Below, piece by piece: positions 16,814 to 27,023 of a stretch of 64,000 nucleotides of DNA. How positions within the stretch are numbered: position 1 is the first letter of the stretch; every line of letters begins with the position of its first letter. The notes below the pieces were generated by a model. That model saw only the letters and a program-made list of their open reading frames with translations, was not told the DNA's origin and searched no databases. This DNA is from Ignavibacteria bacterium (GTDB taxonomy: Bacteria; Bacteroidota; Ignavibacteria; Tepidaquicellales; OLB5), in assembly GCA_020852705.1 (NCBI GenBank), contig JADZAP010000040.1, forward strand, positions 62,001-126,000, in the 5' to 3' direction. Both the position numbers and the translations under genes were made by a program.

Positions 16814-18607
16814 TTATCCGTTTAAAGAAATTCCCAGATCTTTTAATTGTTTGTCATCCACAGGGCTTGGTGAATTATCCATCAAGCCAACAGCACTTGT
16901 TGTTTTTGGGAATGCAATAGTTTCTCTTATATCTTTTGTTCCGCATAATGTTGCAATAATTCTGTCAAAGCCAAGTGCAAAACCTCCATGCGGGGGTGCA
17001 CCGTATTTAAATGCTCCAAGCAGAAATCCGAATTTTTCTTCCTGTTCCACTTTGGATAATTTTAAAACGCTGAATACCTGAGATTGTATATCACCTCTGT
17101 GAATTCTGATGCTGCCTGAGCCAAACTCGCTTCCATTGCAAACCATATCATAGCAATTAGCCCTGATGGATGTAAGCAATTCAATATTTGCTGCAGGGTC
17201 TTTACATCCATCGGCAAGTTTTGTCAAGTCAGCTTCATGAGGCATTGTAAATGCATGATGCTCAGCAACTACACTTTTTGAATCATCATCATACCCAAAT
17301 AGCGGGAAATCATTTACCCAGAGAAGTTCATCTTTTGTTTCATCCACCAGATTAAACTGTTCAGCAAGTTTTAATCTTAAATTTCCAAGTCCGTTTAATA
17401 CTTTTTTCTTTTCACCGGAGAGAATAAATAAAACATCCCCTGCTTCTGCTGAAAATTCATTTTTAATTCCTGACTGAATATCTTCATTTAAAAACTTTAA
17501 CATTGGTGAAGATACAGTTCCATCAGAATTATATTTAATATAACCAAGGCCGCCGAATTTTAAAGATTTTACGTAATTGGTCAGTCCGTCAATTATCTTT
17601 CTGGTTACTTCCTGCCCGCTGAGTTTTATACCTGCAACAATACCTTTTGCTGTTATAGCATCAGAAAAAATTTTAAATTCACTTTTGCGGACTGTTTCGG
17701 TTATATTAATAATTTTTAATTCACCTTTAATTCGCAAATCCGGTTTATCGGTTCCATAAATAGCCAAAGCTTCATCGTAGCTCATAATTCTAAATGGCTG
17801 TTTTAATTCAACCCCTTTAATATTTTTCCAAATATCACATATAACACCTTCTACAACATTAAACACATCCCGTTCATCAACAAATGACATTTCAAGATCA
17901 ATTTGGGTAAATTCGGGCTGTCTATCAGCTCTTAAATCTTCATCCCTGAAACATTTGCATATCTGTACGTATTTGTCAATTCCGCTAACCATTAATATTT
18001 GCTTATAGGTTTGCGGTGATTGGGGCAGTGCGTAGAATTTTCCTTTGTGAACCCTAGAAGGTACTAAATAATCACGAGCTCCTTCGGGAGTTGATTTCAT
18101 TAAAATAGGTGTTTCAACTTCAACAAAGTTTTCGCGTTCAAAATATTTATGAACAATATTATATACTTTGCTTCTTAAAACAAGATTTTCCGCAATTTTT
18201 TTTCTTCTTAAATCAAGGTAACGGTATTTGAATCTTAATTCTTCTGATGCTTTAATATCCTCTTCAACTACAAAAGGGGTTACCTCTGATGTGTTTAAAA
18301 CTTCAATATTTTCGGCTAATACTTCAATTTCACCGGTTGGCATATTTGGATTTACAGAAGTTCTTTGTTGTACCTTTCCGCTTGCAGAAATTACATATTC
18401 AAGTCCTAAGGAATTTGCAATTTTATATATTTCCTTATATTCAGAATTAACAGTTACCTGTGTAATTCCGAATCTATCTCTTATATTCAGAAAAATAACT
18501 CCGCCAAGATCACGAACTTGTGATACCCAGCCATTTAATACAACAGATTTACCGGTATCGCTTAATCTTAGCTCACCGCATGTATTGGTTCGTTTGGTAA
18601 ATTTCAT
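16814..18607 (-). CDS. aspS: Aspartyl-tRNA synthetase
   Basis: 597-residue bacterial-type class IIb synthetase. It has an N-terminal OB-fold anticodon domain (about 1-105), a catalytic domain with motif 2 around FRDEDLRADRQPEFTQ, a GAD-like insertion domain (about 290-410), and motif 3 GFALGFDRII near the C-terminus. It charges tRNA-Asp. Whether it also charges tRNA-Asn, to feed GatCAB (gatA at 821), cannot be settled here. It reads divergently from hldA and probably leads an operon with the macro-domain gene and ahcY. Confidence 0.97.
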   Translation of the reverse strand: MKFTKRTNTCGELRLSDTGKSVVLNGWVSQVRDLGGVIFLNIRDRFGITQVTVNSEYKEIYKIANSLGLEYVISASGKVQQRTSVNPNMPTGEIEVLAENIEVLNTSEVTPFVVEEDIKASEELRFKYRYLDLRRKKIAENLVLRSKVYNIVHKYFERENFVEVETPILMKSTPEGARDYLVPSRVHKGKFYALPQSPQTYKQILMVSGIDKYVQICKCFRDEDLRADRQPEFTQIDLEMSFVDERDVFNVVEGVICDIWKNIKGVELKQPFRIMSYDEALAIYGTDKPDLRIKGELKIINITETVRKSEFKIFSDAITAKGIVAGIKLSGQEVTRKIIDGLTNYVKSLKFGGLGYIKYNSDGTVSSPMLKFLNEDIQSGIKNEFSAEAGDVLFILSGEKKKVLNGLGNLRLKLAEQFNLVDETKDELLWVNDFPLFGYDDDSKSVVAEHHAFTMPHEADLTKLADGCKDPAANIELLTSIRANCYDMVCNGSEFGSGSIRIHRGDIQSQVFSVLKLSKVEQEEKFGFLLGAFKYGAPPHGGFALGFDRIIATLCGTKDIRETIAFPKTTSAVGLMDNSPSPVDDKQLKDLGISLNG

Positions 18608-18741
18608 AGAATTACAAAAATACGCAATTTTTTAAAGGGTTTCAATGAAATAGATTTATTATGTTTTCAATTGAATAAGCAACCATTTAACTATATATTT
18701 GCTTAATTTTATTCATTTTTGCAAATTTCATTAATAACAAT

Positions 18742-19731
18742 TTGAATATTACCGAAGCAAAACTAAAAAATATTTTCAAATGCTCTAAAGGCAAAAAAAT
18801 TGCAATAATAGGCGATGTGATGCTGGATAAATATGTTTACGGAACAATATCACGCATTTCACCGGAAGCACCTGTACCTGTTATTGATGTTGATAAAACA
18901 GAATACAAACTTGGCGGTGCAGCAAATGTTGCAAATAATATAAAAGCTTTAGAAGCTGAACCTATTCTAATAGGTGTTATTGGTAATGACTATGATTCAA
19001 AACATTACCTTGACGTTATGAAAATGCTAAAGCTTTCAACAATTGGCATTTTAAATGATACCACAAGACCAACTACAGCAAAAACCAGAGTAATTGCACA
19101 TGCACAGCATGTATTAAGGGTTGATAGTGAGATAAAAGAAAATATCAGTTCATCAAGCAGAAAGAAAATATTATCCTTTTTCAAAAAAAATATTGGCTCA
19201 TTTGAAGCGGTTATATTGCAGGATTACAATAAAGGAGTTTTAACACCGGAATTAATAAAAGAGATTATTTTAATTTCCAGAAAAAACAAAAAACCTGTTT
19301 ACGTTGATCCTAAATTTCATAATTTTTTTGAATATAAAGATGTTACAGTATTTAAGCCAAACAGGAAAGAAACATCTGATATACTTGCAATGAAAATTGA
19401 CGGGGAAGATTCAGTTAAACAAGCCGGAAGGCAGCTGATTGATAAGCTTAATTGTGAATATCTTGTTTTAACACGCGGTGAAAAAGGTATGATGTTGTTT
19501 GATAAGGAAAAAGATAAGACAGTTATTCTTAATATTCCAACAAAGGCAAGAAAGGTAGCAGATGTATCAGGTGCTGGTGATACGGTGATTTCCACCATTG
19601 CAGTAATGCTTGCAGGAGGAGCTAATATGATTGAAGCTGTAATGCTTGCAAATCAAGCAGCTGGAATTGTTTGTGAAGAAGTAGGAATTATTCCAATATA
19701 TAAACAAGCATTAATGGATTCATATAAATAA
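18742..19731 (+). CDS. hldA: D-glycero-beta-D-manno-heptose-7-phosphate kinase (RfaE domain I type)
   Basis: 329-residue PfkB-family kinase matching the N-terminal half of bifunctional HldE. The GDVMLDKYVYG segment, the RISPEAPVPV signature typical of heptose kinases, GGAANVANN, and the catalytic GAGDTV motif near the C-terminus are visible. It makes heptose 1,7-bisphosphate for the inner core of lipopolysaccharide. The start is TTG at 18742: the first in-frame ATG falls inside the first conserved motif. The separate adenylyltransferase gene follows 44 bases on. The heptose phosphatase (gmhB) and isomerase (gmhA) are not in the window. Confidence 0.9.
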   Translation: MNITEAKLKNIFKCSKGKKIAIIGDVMLDKYVYGTISRISPEAPVPVIDVDKTEYKLGGAANVANNIKALEAEPILIGVIGNDYDSKHYLDVMKMLKLSTIGILNDTTRPTTAKTRVIAHAQHVLRVDSEIKENISSSSRKKILSFFKKNIGSFEAVILQDYNKGVLTPELIKEIILISRKNKKPVYVDPKFHNFFEYKDVTVFKPNRKETSDILAMKIDGEDSVKQAGRQLIDKLNCEYLVLTRGEKGMMLFDKEKDKTVILNIPTKARKVADVSGAGDTVISTIAVMLAGGANMIEAVMLANQAAGIVCEEVGIIPIYKQALMDSYK

Positions 19732-19775
19732 TAAGTAAAAATTTCGGCAATTATTGATAAAATCTTCTGAATAAT

Positions 19776-20264
19776 TTGGAACAGTTAAAAAATATTTTTA
19801 GATCAACCGATGACCTTAGCTTTATAGATAAATTAAAAGCTATAAGTAATAAAATAGTTTTTACAAATGGTGTTTTTGATATAATTCACCGCGGACATGC
19901 TGAGTATCTAACTGAAGCAAAATTACTTGGAGATATATTGATTGTTGGGCTGAACTCAGATAGTTCTGTTCGTAATATTAAAGGTGATAAACGCCCGATA
20001 GTTGATGAAAAAAGCAGAGCTTATGTGCTTTCTAAATTAAAACCTGTTGATTATGTAATTATATTTGATGAAAATACTCCATATAATTTAATAAATATCA
20101 TTAAACCTGATATTCTAGTAAAAGGGGCAGATTGGTCTGAAGATAAAATTATTGGAGCTGATATTGTTAAGGAAAACGGCGGAGAAATTAAACTTATAAA
20201 ATTTGTAGAAAATAATTCTTCCACAAATATTATAAACAGGATAATTCAGCTTTACACAAAATAA
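19776..20264 (+). CDS. hldC: D-glycero-beta-D-manno-heptose 1-phosphate adenylyltransferase (RfaE domain II type)
   Basis: 162-residue nucleotidyltransferase corresponding to the C-terminal half of HldE. GVFDIIHRGHAEYL contains the HxGH nucleotide-binding motif, and GLNSDSSVRNIKGDKRP is the family signature. It activates heptose 1-phosphate to ADP-heptose. There is no methionine before the FTNGVFD strand, so the TTG at 19776 is the likely start. It directly follows the kinase and precedes the TamB-like gene by 5 bases, giving a tight envelope operon. Confidence 0.92.
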   Translation: MEQLKNIFRSTDDLSFIDKLKAISNKIVFTNGVFDIIHRGHAEYLTEAKLLGDILIVGLNSDSSVRNIKGDKRPIVDEKSRAYVLSKLKPVDYVIIFDENTPYNLINIIKPDILVKGADWSEDKIIGADIVKENGGEIKLIKFVENNSSTNIINRIIQLYTK

Positions 20265-20269
20265 TTTAT

Positions 20270-23200
20270 TTGGCTGAAGAAAAAAAAATAGAAAATCCAG
20301 ATATCAATAAAACCCCAAAAGCTGAAAAAAAATCAGTGGTTTTAAAGGAAAAGAAAAAAAACCGGATTTTTCAACGGCTGGTATTGATTTTTTTTGCATT
20401 ACTTTTATTTATTACACTGCTATTATCTTTTACACAAACCTCATTATTCAGAAACTGGCTGAAAAGTTATGCAGTTGATACTATTAATGAACATTTTGCA
20501 GAAAAAATGTCAACTATTTCAATTGGTGAAATTGATGGCAATTTTTTCAGTGAATTAGTAGTAAAAGATGCCCTTATAAAAATTAAAAATGATGAAATGG
20601 TTAAGTTTGATTTTGTTAAGATAAAATATAATATATTTGGTCTTCTTGATAAACATATTGATGTAGATGAAGTTGTGCTGCAAAATCCAAGTGCAAACTT
20701 TTTTAAAGTGGTTACAAATAAAGGTGATACAACATGGAATATAATTTACTTATTTGAATCAGCAAAAGATACGGTTGAAAAATCTGAAGAATTTGACTGG
20801 AAAATAGATGTAAAAAGGCTGCGTATTAATAATCTTAATTATATTATGTATGGTGCAATGCCATACAATGCATCAGTACTAAATAATATTAAACAGGAAA
20901 AGAGCTTAACAACAGAAAACTTGAAGATTGGCAGCTTTAATTTTGAAGCAAAAGCTGAGTATGACAAAAATGCAATAAAGCTGTGGATAGATCAATTAAG
21001 TTTTAACACAAATTTTGGTTTAGATTTAAAAGGGCTATCGGGTGAGTTTTACCTTTCATCTTCGCGTGCAGAAATAAATAATCTGAATATTGAAACCTCC
21101 AAAAGCTGGATTGAATCAGAATACATTTTTATTGATAAAATAAATCTGGTTGATTTTGGAGAAATTAAAGGTCTGGAAACATTTAAGGGCAAAGATAAAC
21201 AGCTAAGACTTGATCTTCATGCAAAAAATATAAATTTTGATGACCTTAAAGCTTTTCTTCCGGCTGTAGATTTTCTTGATAATGAGGTTGCCTTCGATAT
21301 GAAATGCAAAGGAACATTTGATGATATTAATGTTGAATCATTAAAATTGCGTACTGCCAACAGTAATTTTGAATTTGCTGGAAGAATGAAGAATTTAACT
21401 GAACCCGATAAGCTATGGTTTGATGTGGTAGCAAGAAATTTAAAAATTGACCCCCGTGACACAAAAATATATACACCCGGTTTGCCTATACCAGACTATT
21501 CACATGTTGGAATAGTAACAGGGGATATTAATTATAAAGGTGAGCCAATTGATTTTGAAACAACATTTGATGTACAATCATCAGCAGGTAATGCCAAGGG
21601 ATTTTTTAATTTGAATCTTAAAACTCCTAATTTTAATTACAGTACTTCGGTAGATATTTCCGGAGGAAACATTGGAAAAGTTATTAAAAACCAGAAGCTA
21701 GAAAGCAACATCAACGGCCATATTGAAGCTATTGGAAGCGGTTTTGCATTAGGAACAGCAAACACAACTTTAAAATATGCAATTAATGATACAAAACTGC
21801 TTGATCAAAAAATTGATAAATCTCAGGGTTCAATTACTTTGAATGGATATAATGCTGAAACGGATGTACAATATGTATCAGGTAATTTTGACGCAATTGT
21901 TAAAGGCAATGTTAATATAAGAGATTTTAATAATCCGGTTTATAACCTTAAGGGCAGCGTAAAAAATTTGGATATTTCACAGTTTACAAAAAATCAAAAA
22001 GATAAAAGCAGCTTGACCTTTGCTTTTGATATTAACGGCAGAGGAATTTCACCGGAAAGACTTGACGGAACATATCATATAAATTTATCAAATTCTTATT
22101 ACGCTGATTATAATTTTACTGCAACACCAATTGACCTGAAAATTTCTTCAAGCGGAACTGATAATTACATAAATCTTAGCAGTAATCTTGTTGATTTTAA
22201 TGCGAAGGGTACTTTTAAAATAGCTGAAATAGGCAATGTTATTGCATCAAATATTGAAATGGTCCAAAATGAGATATCAAAAAAATTCAATCTTGATACC
22301 CTAATGCCGGTTAAGTCTTTAAATATTTCAAATAGTGATATAAATTTTACATACAATTTTAAAACTAAAGACCCTAAAGCAATTTCTAAACTGTTCTATG
22401 CAGATGATATTTATTTTAACGGAAATGTGAATGGTTACATTAAAAACTCTGCTAACGGATTTGACGGATATTCAAATATAAGACTAAATGAATTTGTTTA
22501 TAAAGATACTGTTTTTGCAGTAAAAAATGTTCGCTCTGAATTAAAATATCTTAACAGCTATATTAATTACAGAAATAACCCGGAAGGTGATTTTAATTCA
22601 TTTAATTCAGACATAAAGTTTTCTGCAGATACAATGCAGATTAATAAACAAACTTATGATAGTGTAAAAACAGAATTCATTTTAGGTAATTCTAATCAGT
22701 TTTTCAAAATGAGTGCCAGGCAGGATTCTACACTTGCAGTGAATTTAAAAGGCAATGTAAATCTTTCTGCTGATACTGTATTAATGATTTTAGATACCTT
22801 ATTTGCAGGTTTTAACAGGATTGATGTTACAAATTCAGATAAACTGATTGTTAGCTATCATCCGCGCTCATGGAGAAAGGAAATAAATTTTGATCAATTT
22901 GAACTTAATGGTGAATTTTTAAAATTCAATATTGGCGGAGCATATTCATTTGCCGATACAAGTAATTTATATCTTGAAGCAAGAGATATAAGTATTCCGG
23001 CAATCATGGATTTAGTAAATAATCCCAAAAATTTGTTTACAAAAAAACCCAGATATGATGATTACAGCGTTTTATTTAAAGGAAAAATCAGACGTGTTTT
23101 ACTTACATTTAACGGTAAAATAGATGACCCAAAACTTAGTATGGAGTTAAATACAAGTTTATTGCGGTATGATAATAATAAGGTTGGAAGGGTTGATGCA

Positions 23201-24883
23201 TTTATTGATTATTCAAATAATAATCTTGCCGCAGATATTTTAATGAGCAATGCTCAAGGTAGTGGTAAGCTTCGCCTTACCGGTAATATTCCGTACAGTA
23301 ATCCATTTGTAACACCTGATAGTTTAACATACGCATCAGTTCTTGAAAAGCCGCTTGATCTTGACTTGAAAGCTACAAACTTTCAGATTAATTTTTTCAG
23401 CAAAGCAATACCTAATTTTACTGATCTTCGAGGTTTTCTAGATGGTGAAATTATGGCGAAGGGAAATATAAATGCTCCGCAATTGAGCGGAAATGCTACA
23501 ATTACACGCGGGAGATTATTTTTTACATGGAACGGTCTATATTACAGGTTTGAATCTAATTTAAAAACTGATGGTTCTGATATTGTAGTAGAAAGATTTT
23601 CGGTATATAACGATAGAGATAAAGATAGACACATTGATGTTTTTGGTAAAATTAATTTTGCCGGGTTAAAGGTAAATTACATTGACCTTGAAACAAGAGG
23701 GGATATGTATTTTCTTGACGGTTCCTCAATACAAAACAGGTTTGGCTTTTACGGTGAAATGCTTGGCGGAGTTGGAGATCCGCCAATAAGGATACAGGGT
23801 AATCTGAAGAATTTATTGGTTTCGGGACAGCTTAATATTAAAAAAGCTAAGCTGTTTTTTCCTGCAATTTCAAGTATGGCGTATGATGTTTACAGTGATG
23901 ATTTTACATATAGAATACTAACCGATCCTTCCGGATCAAAATTTCTTGATACTACAATTACCGTTACAGAAGAGGATATTGGAAGTCTAGACCCATTTTT
24001 AAGATATAACTATATTCTTGAAAAGCGTGAACCAACTGTTGCAGACTACATTACTTATGATCTGGATATAGTTATGGAAAAAAATGTTTTGGTAAATGTA
24101 AATATGAACAGTCTCACCCGTGAAGAGTTAAATGGCGAATTTACAGGTAACTTAAAGCTTGATAACCGCACACCGGACAGGAGATTTCAGCTTTTTGGAA
24201 GAATGAATATAGTTGGAGATTCATATTACAGATTCTACAAAAATTTTTCTATAAATGATAGTTATCTGGATTTTAACGGTGACTACAATAATCCTGAGCT
24301 GCATATAAAAGCTCAGTACACAAATTACCGTACTTTGCCAGATAATTCACAGGAAAAGATGTATGTACTGCTTGATATTACAGGTACTAGATATAAACCG
24401 CTACTAACACTTTCTTTAATGGATAACAGCGGAGTTAAGCAGGAAGGTAACGATGCGCAGACAAAAGCACTTTCTTATCTGTTATTTGGGGCACCAATAC
24501 CTGTTGGCTCAACGGCATTGGGAAATTTGGGTAATAATTTTGGTTCAGGTTTGGCATCATCACTATTGTATGAAGCACTCAGAAATATAGCCCCATGGAT
24601 TGTAAATACAGAGCTTATATATACCGGTGGTAATCTGAATACGACTGATATTAAAATTACTTCAGCATTTGGAGATGCAGTTGTAAAGTTTGGCGGAAAG
24701 ATTTTAAGCAACATTAACAATTTTGAAGTTAGTGTGGAGTATCCTCTGAATAAGCTTTTAAATTTTGATATATCAAATAACCTGCTTATACAGATTTCAA
24801 GATCAAGAGCAACAACTTTTGATTTAAGCGGGTCAACTGACTTTGAATCAAGAGCGGGTTTATCATATAAAATAAGATATTAA
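20270..24883 (+). CDS. tamB: TamB-like translocation/assembly module protein (AsmA superfamily)
   Basis: 1537 residues. A charged cytoplasmic N-terminus and a single transmembrane anchor (about 36-55) are followed by a very long beta-strand-rich periplasmic stretch with repeating short amphipathic strands. It ends in a TamB C-terminal domain of DUF490 type containing LSYLLFGAPIPVG and FEVSVEYPLNKLLNFDIS. TamB and related AsmA-like proteins form hydrophobic-groove bridges that move phospholipid, and help outer-membrane protein assembly. No tamA or bamA homologue is next to it. The start is TTG at 20270; no ATG occurs before the membrane anchor. rnr starts 16 bases after the stop. Confidence 0.85.
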   Translation: MAEEKKIENPDINKTPKAEKKSVVLKEKKKNRIFQRLVLIFFALLLFITLLLSFTQTSLFRNWLKSYAVDTINEHFAEKMSTISIGEIDGNFFSELVVKDALIKIKNDEMVKFDFVKIKYNIFGLLDKHIDVDEVVLQNPSANFFKVVTNKGDTTWNIIYLFESAKDTVEKSEEFDWKIDVKRLRINNLNYIMYGAMPYNASVLNNIKQEKSLTTENLKIGSFNFEAKAEYDKNAIKLWIDQLSFNTNFGLDLKGLSGEFYLSSSRAEINNLNIETSKSWIESEYIFIDKINLVDFGEIKGLETFKGKDKQLRLDLHAKNINFDDLKAFLPAVDFLDNEVAFDMKCKGTFDDINVESLKLRTANSNFEFAGRMKNLTEPDKLWFDVVARNLKIDPRDTKIYTPGLPIPDYSHVGIVTGDINYKGEPIDFETTFDVQSSAGNAKGFFNLNLKTPNFNYSTSVDISGGNIGKVIKNQKLESNINGHIEAIGSGFALGTANTTLKYAINDTKLLDQKIDKSQGSITLNGYNAETDVQYVSGNFDAIVKGNVNIRDFNNPVYNLKGSVKNLDISQFTKNQKDKSSLTFAFDINGRGISPERLDGTYHINLSNSYYADYNFTATPIDLKISSSGTDNYINLSSNLVDFNAKGTFKIAEIGNVIASNIEMVQNEISKKFNLDTLMPVKSLNISNSDINFTYNFKTKDPKAISKLFYADDIYFNGNVNGYIKNSANGFDGYSNIRLNEFVYKDTVFAVKNVRSELKYLNSYINYRNNPEGDFNSFNSDIKFSADTMQINKQTYDSVKTEFILGNSNQFFKMSARQDSTLAVNLKGNVNLSADTVLMILDTLFAGFNRIDVTNSDKLIVSYHPRSWRKEINFDQFELNGEFLKFNIGGAYSFADTSNLYLEARDISIPAIMDLVNNPKNLFTKKPRYDDYSVLFKGKIRRVLLTFNGKIDDPKLSMELNTSLLRYDNNKVGRVDAFIDYSNNNLAADILMSNAQGSGKLRLTGNIPYSNPFVTPDSLTYASVLEKPLDLDLKATNFQINFFSKAIPNFTDLRGFLDGEIMAKGNINAPQLSGNATITRGRLFFTWNGLYYRFESNLKTDGSDIVVERFSVYNDRDKDRHIDVFGKINFAGLKVNYIDLETRGDMYFLDGSSIQNRFGFYGEMLGGVGDPPIRIQGNLKNLLVSGQLNIKKAKLFFPAISSMAYDVYSDDFTYRILTDPSGSKFLDTTITVTEEDIGSLDPFLRYNYILEKREPTVADYITYDLDIVMEKNVLVNVNMNSLTREELNGEFTGNLKLDNRTPDRRFQLFGRMNIVGDSYYRFYKNFSINDSYLDFNGDYNNPELHIKAQYTNYRTLPDNSQEKMYVLLDITGTRYKPLLTLSLMDNSGVKQEGNDAQTKALSYLLFGAPIPVGSTALGNLGNNFGSGLASSLLYEALRNIAPWIVNTELIYTGGNLNTTDIKITSAFGDAVVKFGGKILSNINNFEVSVEYPLNKLLNFDISNNLLIQISRSRATTFDLSGSTDFESRAGLSYKIRY

Positions 24884-24899
24884 AAATACAAATAAAGAT

Positions 24900-27023
24900 T
24901 TGGGAAAAATAAAACTTAATGATATAAAGCCTTTAATACTGAACATATTCAAACGAAACCCTTCTGTTTCAATTAAATTCAATATGCTGTTTAATAAATT
25001 AAGGTTAAACAAATCGCTAAAAGCAGAAGTACGCAATGTATTGCGTGAACTTGTGGAAAGCGGTGAGCTGCAAAAAAACGGGAAGTATTATGAATATAAC
25101 AGCCGAACCTCATTTTATGAAGCGGAAATAATACTTGACGGAAAAAATGAATTTGCTGCTGAAATATCAACCGAAGCTGGAACACGTATATTACCAGTTA
25201 AAAAACGTAATTTACTTACAGCTTTACCTGGAGATAAAGTTCAGGTAACTATAATTGAATATGCCTATAGTGATGAAAAGGAAGCGATTGTTGAAAATAT
25301 TTTAAAAAGGGCAAAACATAGTATAGTTGGCAAGCTTCAGTTCAGCAGTAAAGGTGAGGATTATGCATTTGTAATTCCCGATGATCAAAAGTTCCGAAAG
25401 GATATTTTTATTCCCAAAGTAAATTTAAAAGGCGCTAAAGAGGGAGACAAGGTAATTTGTGAAATAATTAACTGGGAATATCAGGATCTTTCTCCTGAGG
25501 GTAAAATTATTCAGATATTGGGACAGGCAGGTGATGTAAAAACTGAATTTAAAGCGCTAATAAAAAAATATGGTCTTTCTAAATCTTTTCCAAAGAATGT
25601 AAAAGATGAACTTAAGGAATTGGAATATCAGGGGAAGTATAATATTACTCCAGAAGAAATTGCAAAGCGTATTGATTTGAGAGATGAGTTAATTTTTACA
25701 ATTGACCCTGTTGATGCAAAGGATTTTGATGATGCTGTATCACTTAATAAGCTCAAGAACGGAAATTTTCAGCTTGGTGTACATATTGCAGATGTAAGCC
25801 ATTATATTACAGAAGGCAGTGCGCTGGATGAAGAAGCATTGCTTCGTGGAACCAGTGTTTACCTTATGAATGATGTTGTGCCAATGCTGCCTGAAAAACT
25901 TTCTAATGATATATGCTCTTTAAAAGAAATGGTTGATAGATTGGTATTTTCATGTATTATGGAAATTGATGGAAAAGGAAACGTACTTAATCATAAAGTA
26001 CATAAAGCAGTAATCAGAAGCAAAAAAAGATTTAATTATGAAGAAGTTCAGAAGATATTAGATAATGGTAAAGGTTTATATTATGATAAGCTTTCTGAAA
26101 TGAACGAACTGCATAATATTTTGTTTAAAAAGCGGCTTGATGAAGGGAGCCTTGATTTTGAATCTGCTGAAATGAAGGCAGAAATTGAAAATGGACTGAT
26201 AAAAAATATAAAGCCCAAAGAACGATTGGAATCAATGCGTTTGATTGAAGATTTTATGCTCATAGCAAATAAATGTGTTGCACAGTTTATAAAGCTTCAT
26301 AAGAGAAAAATACCATTTGTGTACAGAGTACACGACACTCCAGATAAAAAAAGAATTGCAGAACTTTCGCAGTTCGTAAAGCAATTTGGTATAAATCTTA
26401 ACCCTGAAAGTAAACGTTCAATCCAAAAAATGCTGTTAAGTATAGAAGGTAAACCTGAAGAATTTCTTATTAACGATATAACTATTAGAGCAATGTCAAA
26501 AGCAGTGTATTCGGAAGAAAATATTGGACATTACGGACTTGGTTTTGACTTTTACACACATTTTACCTCACCAATAAGGCGTTATCCTGATCTGATTGTT
26601 CATAGAATATTATTTGAAGTAATCAGCGGATTCAATTTAAAACGTGCTCAGCATTATCAAAAAGTACTGCCTGATCTTTGTAAACAATCAACCGAGAGGG
26701 AAATAAATGCAGTGCAGGCAGAGCGGGAAGCAATAAAAATTTTACAATGCCAGTATATGGAAACAAGAGTTGGAATGGAATTCAAAGGTATTGTTTCAGG
26801 AATTAGCGAGTACGGCATTTACATTGAATTAACTGATACAATGATTGAAGGTATGGTAAGATTGCGGGATCTGAATGATGATTATTATATTTTAGATAAG
26901 CAAAATTATCAAATAATAGGAAGGCGGCGCAGAAAGAAATACAGGCTGGGTGATAAAGTTAAAGTAAAAATTAAAAAAGCAGATACTGAGCACAGATGGA
27001 TTGATATGTTAATTGTTAATTGA
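24900..27023 (+). CDS. rnr: Ribonuclease R
   Basis: 707-residue RNase II/R family 3'-5' exoribonuclease. The order is an N-terminal winged-helix domain (about 1-65), cold-shock domains (about 70-210), the RNB catalytic domain with DPVDAKDFDDAV holding the metal-binding aspartates, and a C-terminal S1 domain (about 620-705). It degrades structured RNA and takes part in rRNA and mRNA turnover. It lacks the long basic tail of the E. coli enzyme. The start is TTG at 24900; the next methionine would cut into the winged helix. It ends one base before the convergent priA stop. Confidence 0.95.
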   Translation: MGKIKLNDIKPLILNIFKRNPSVSIKFNMLFNKLRLNKSLKAEVRNVLRELVESGELQKNGKYYEYNSRTSFYEAEIILDGKNEFAAEISTEAGTRILPVKKRNLLTALPGDKVQVTIIEYAYSDEKEAIVENILKRAKHSIVGKLQFSSKGEDYAFVIPDDQKFRKDIFIPKVNLKGAKEGDKVICEIINWEYQDLSPEGKIIQILGQAGDVKTEFKALIKKYGLSKSFPKNVKDELKELEYQGKYNITPEEIAKRIDLRDELIFTIDPVDAKDFDDAVSLNKLKNGNFQLGVHIADVSHYITEGSALDEEALLRGTSVYLMNDVVPMLPEKLSNDICSLKEMVDRLVFSCIMEIDGKGNVLNHKVHKAVIRSKKRFNYEEVQKILDNGKGLYYDKLSEMNELHNILFKKRLDEGSLDFESAEMKAEIENGLIKNIKPKERLESMRLIEDFMLIANKCVAQFIKLHKRKIPFVYRVHDTPDKKRIAELSQFVKQFGINLNPESKRSIQKMLLSIEGKPEEFLINDITIRAMSKAVYSEENIGHYGLGFDFYTHFTSPIRRYPDLIVHRILFEVISGFNLKRAQHYQKVLPDLCKQSTEREINAVQAEREAIKILQCQYMETRVGMEFKGIVSGISEYGIYIELTDTMIEGMVRLRDLNDDYYILDKQNYQIIGRRRRKKYRLGDKVKVKIKKADTEHRWIDMLIVN

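Noticed and set aside
18228-18635. Long plus-strand frame opposite aspS
   Set aside because: It is antisense to a well-supported synthetase gene and has the serine/threonine-rich composition typical of reverse-strand shadows.
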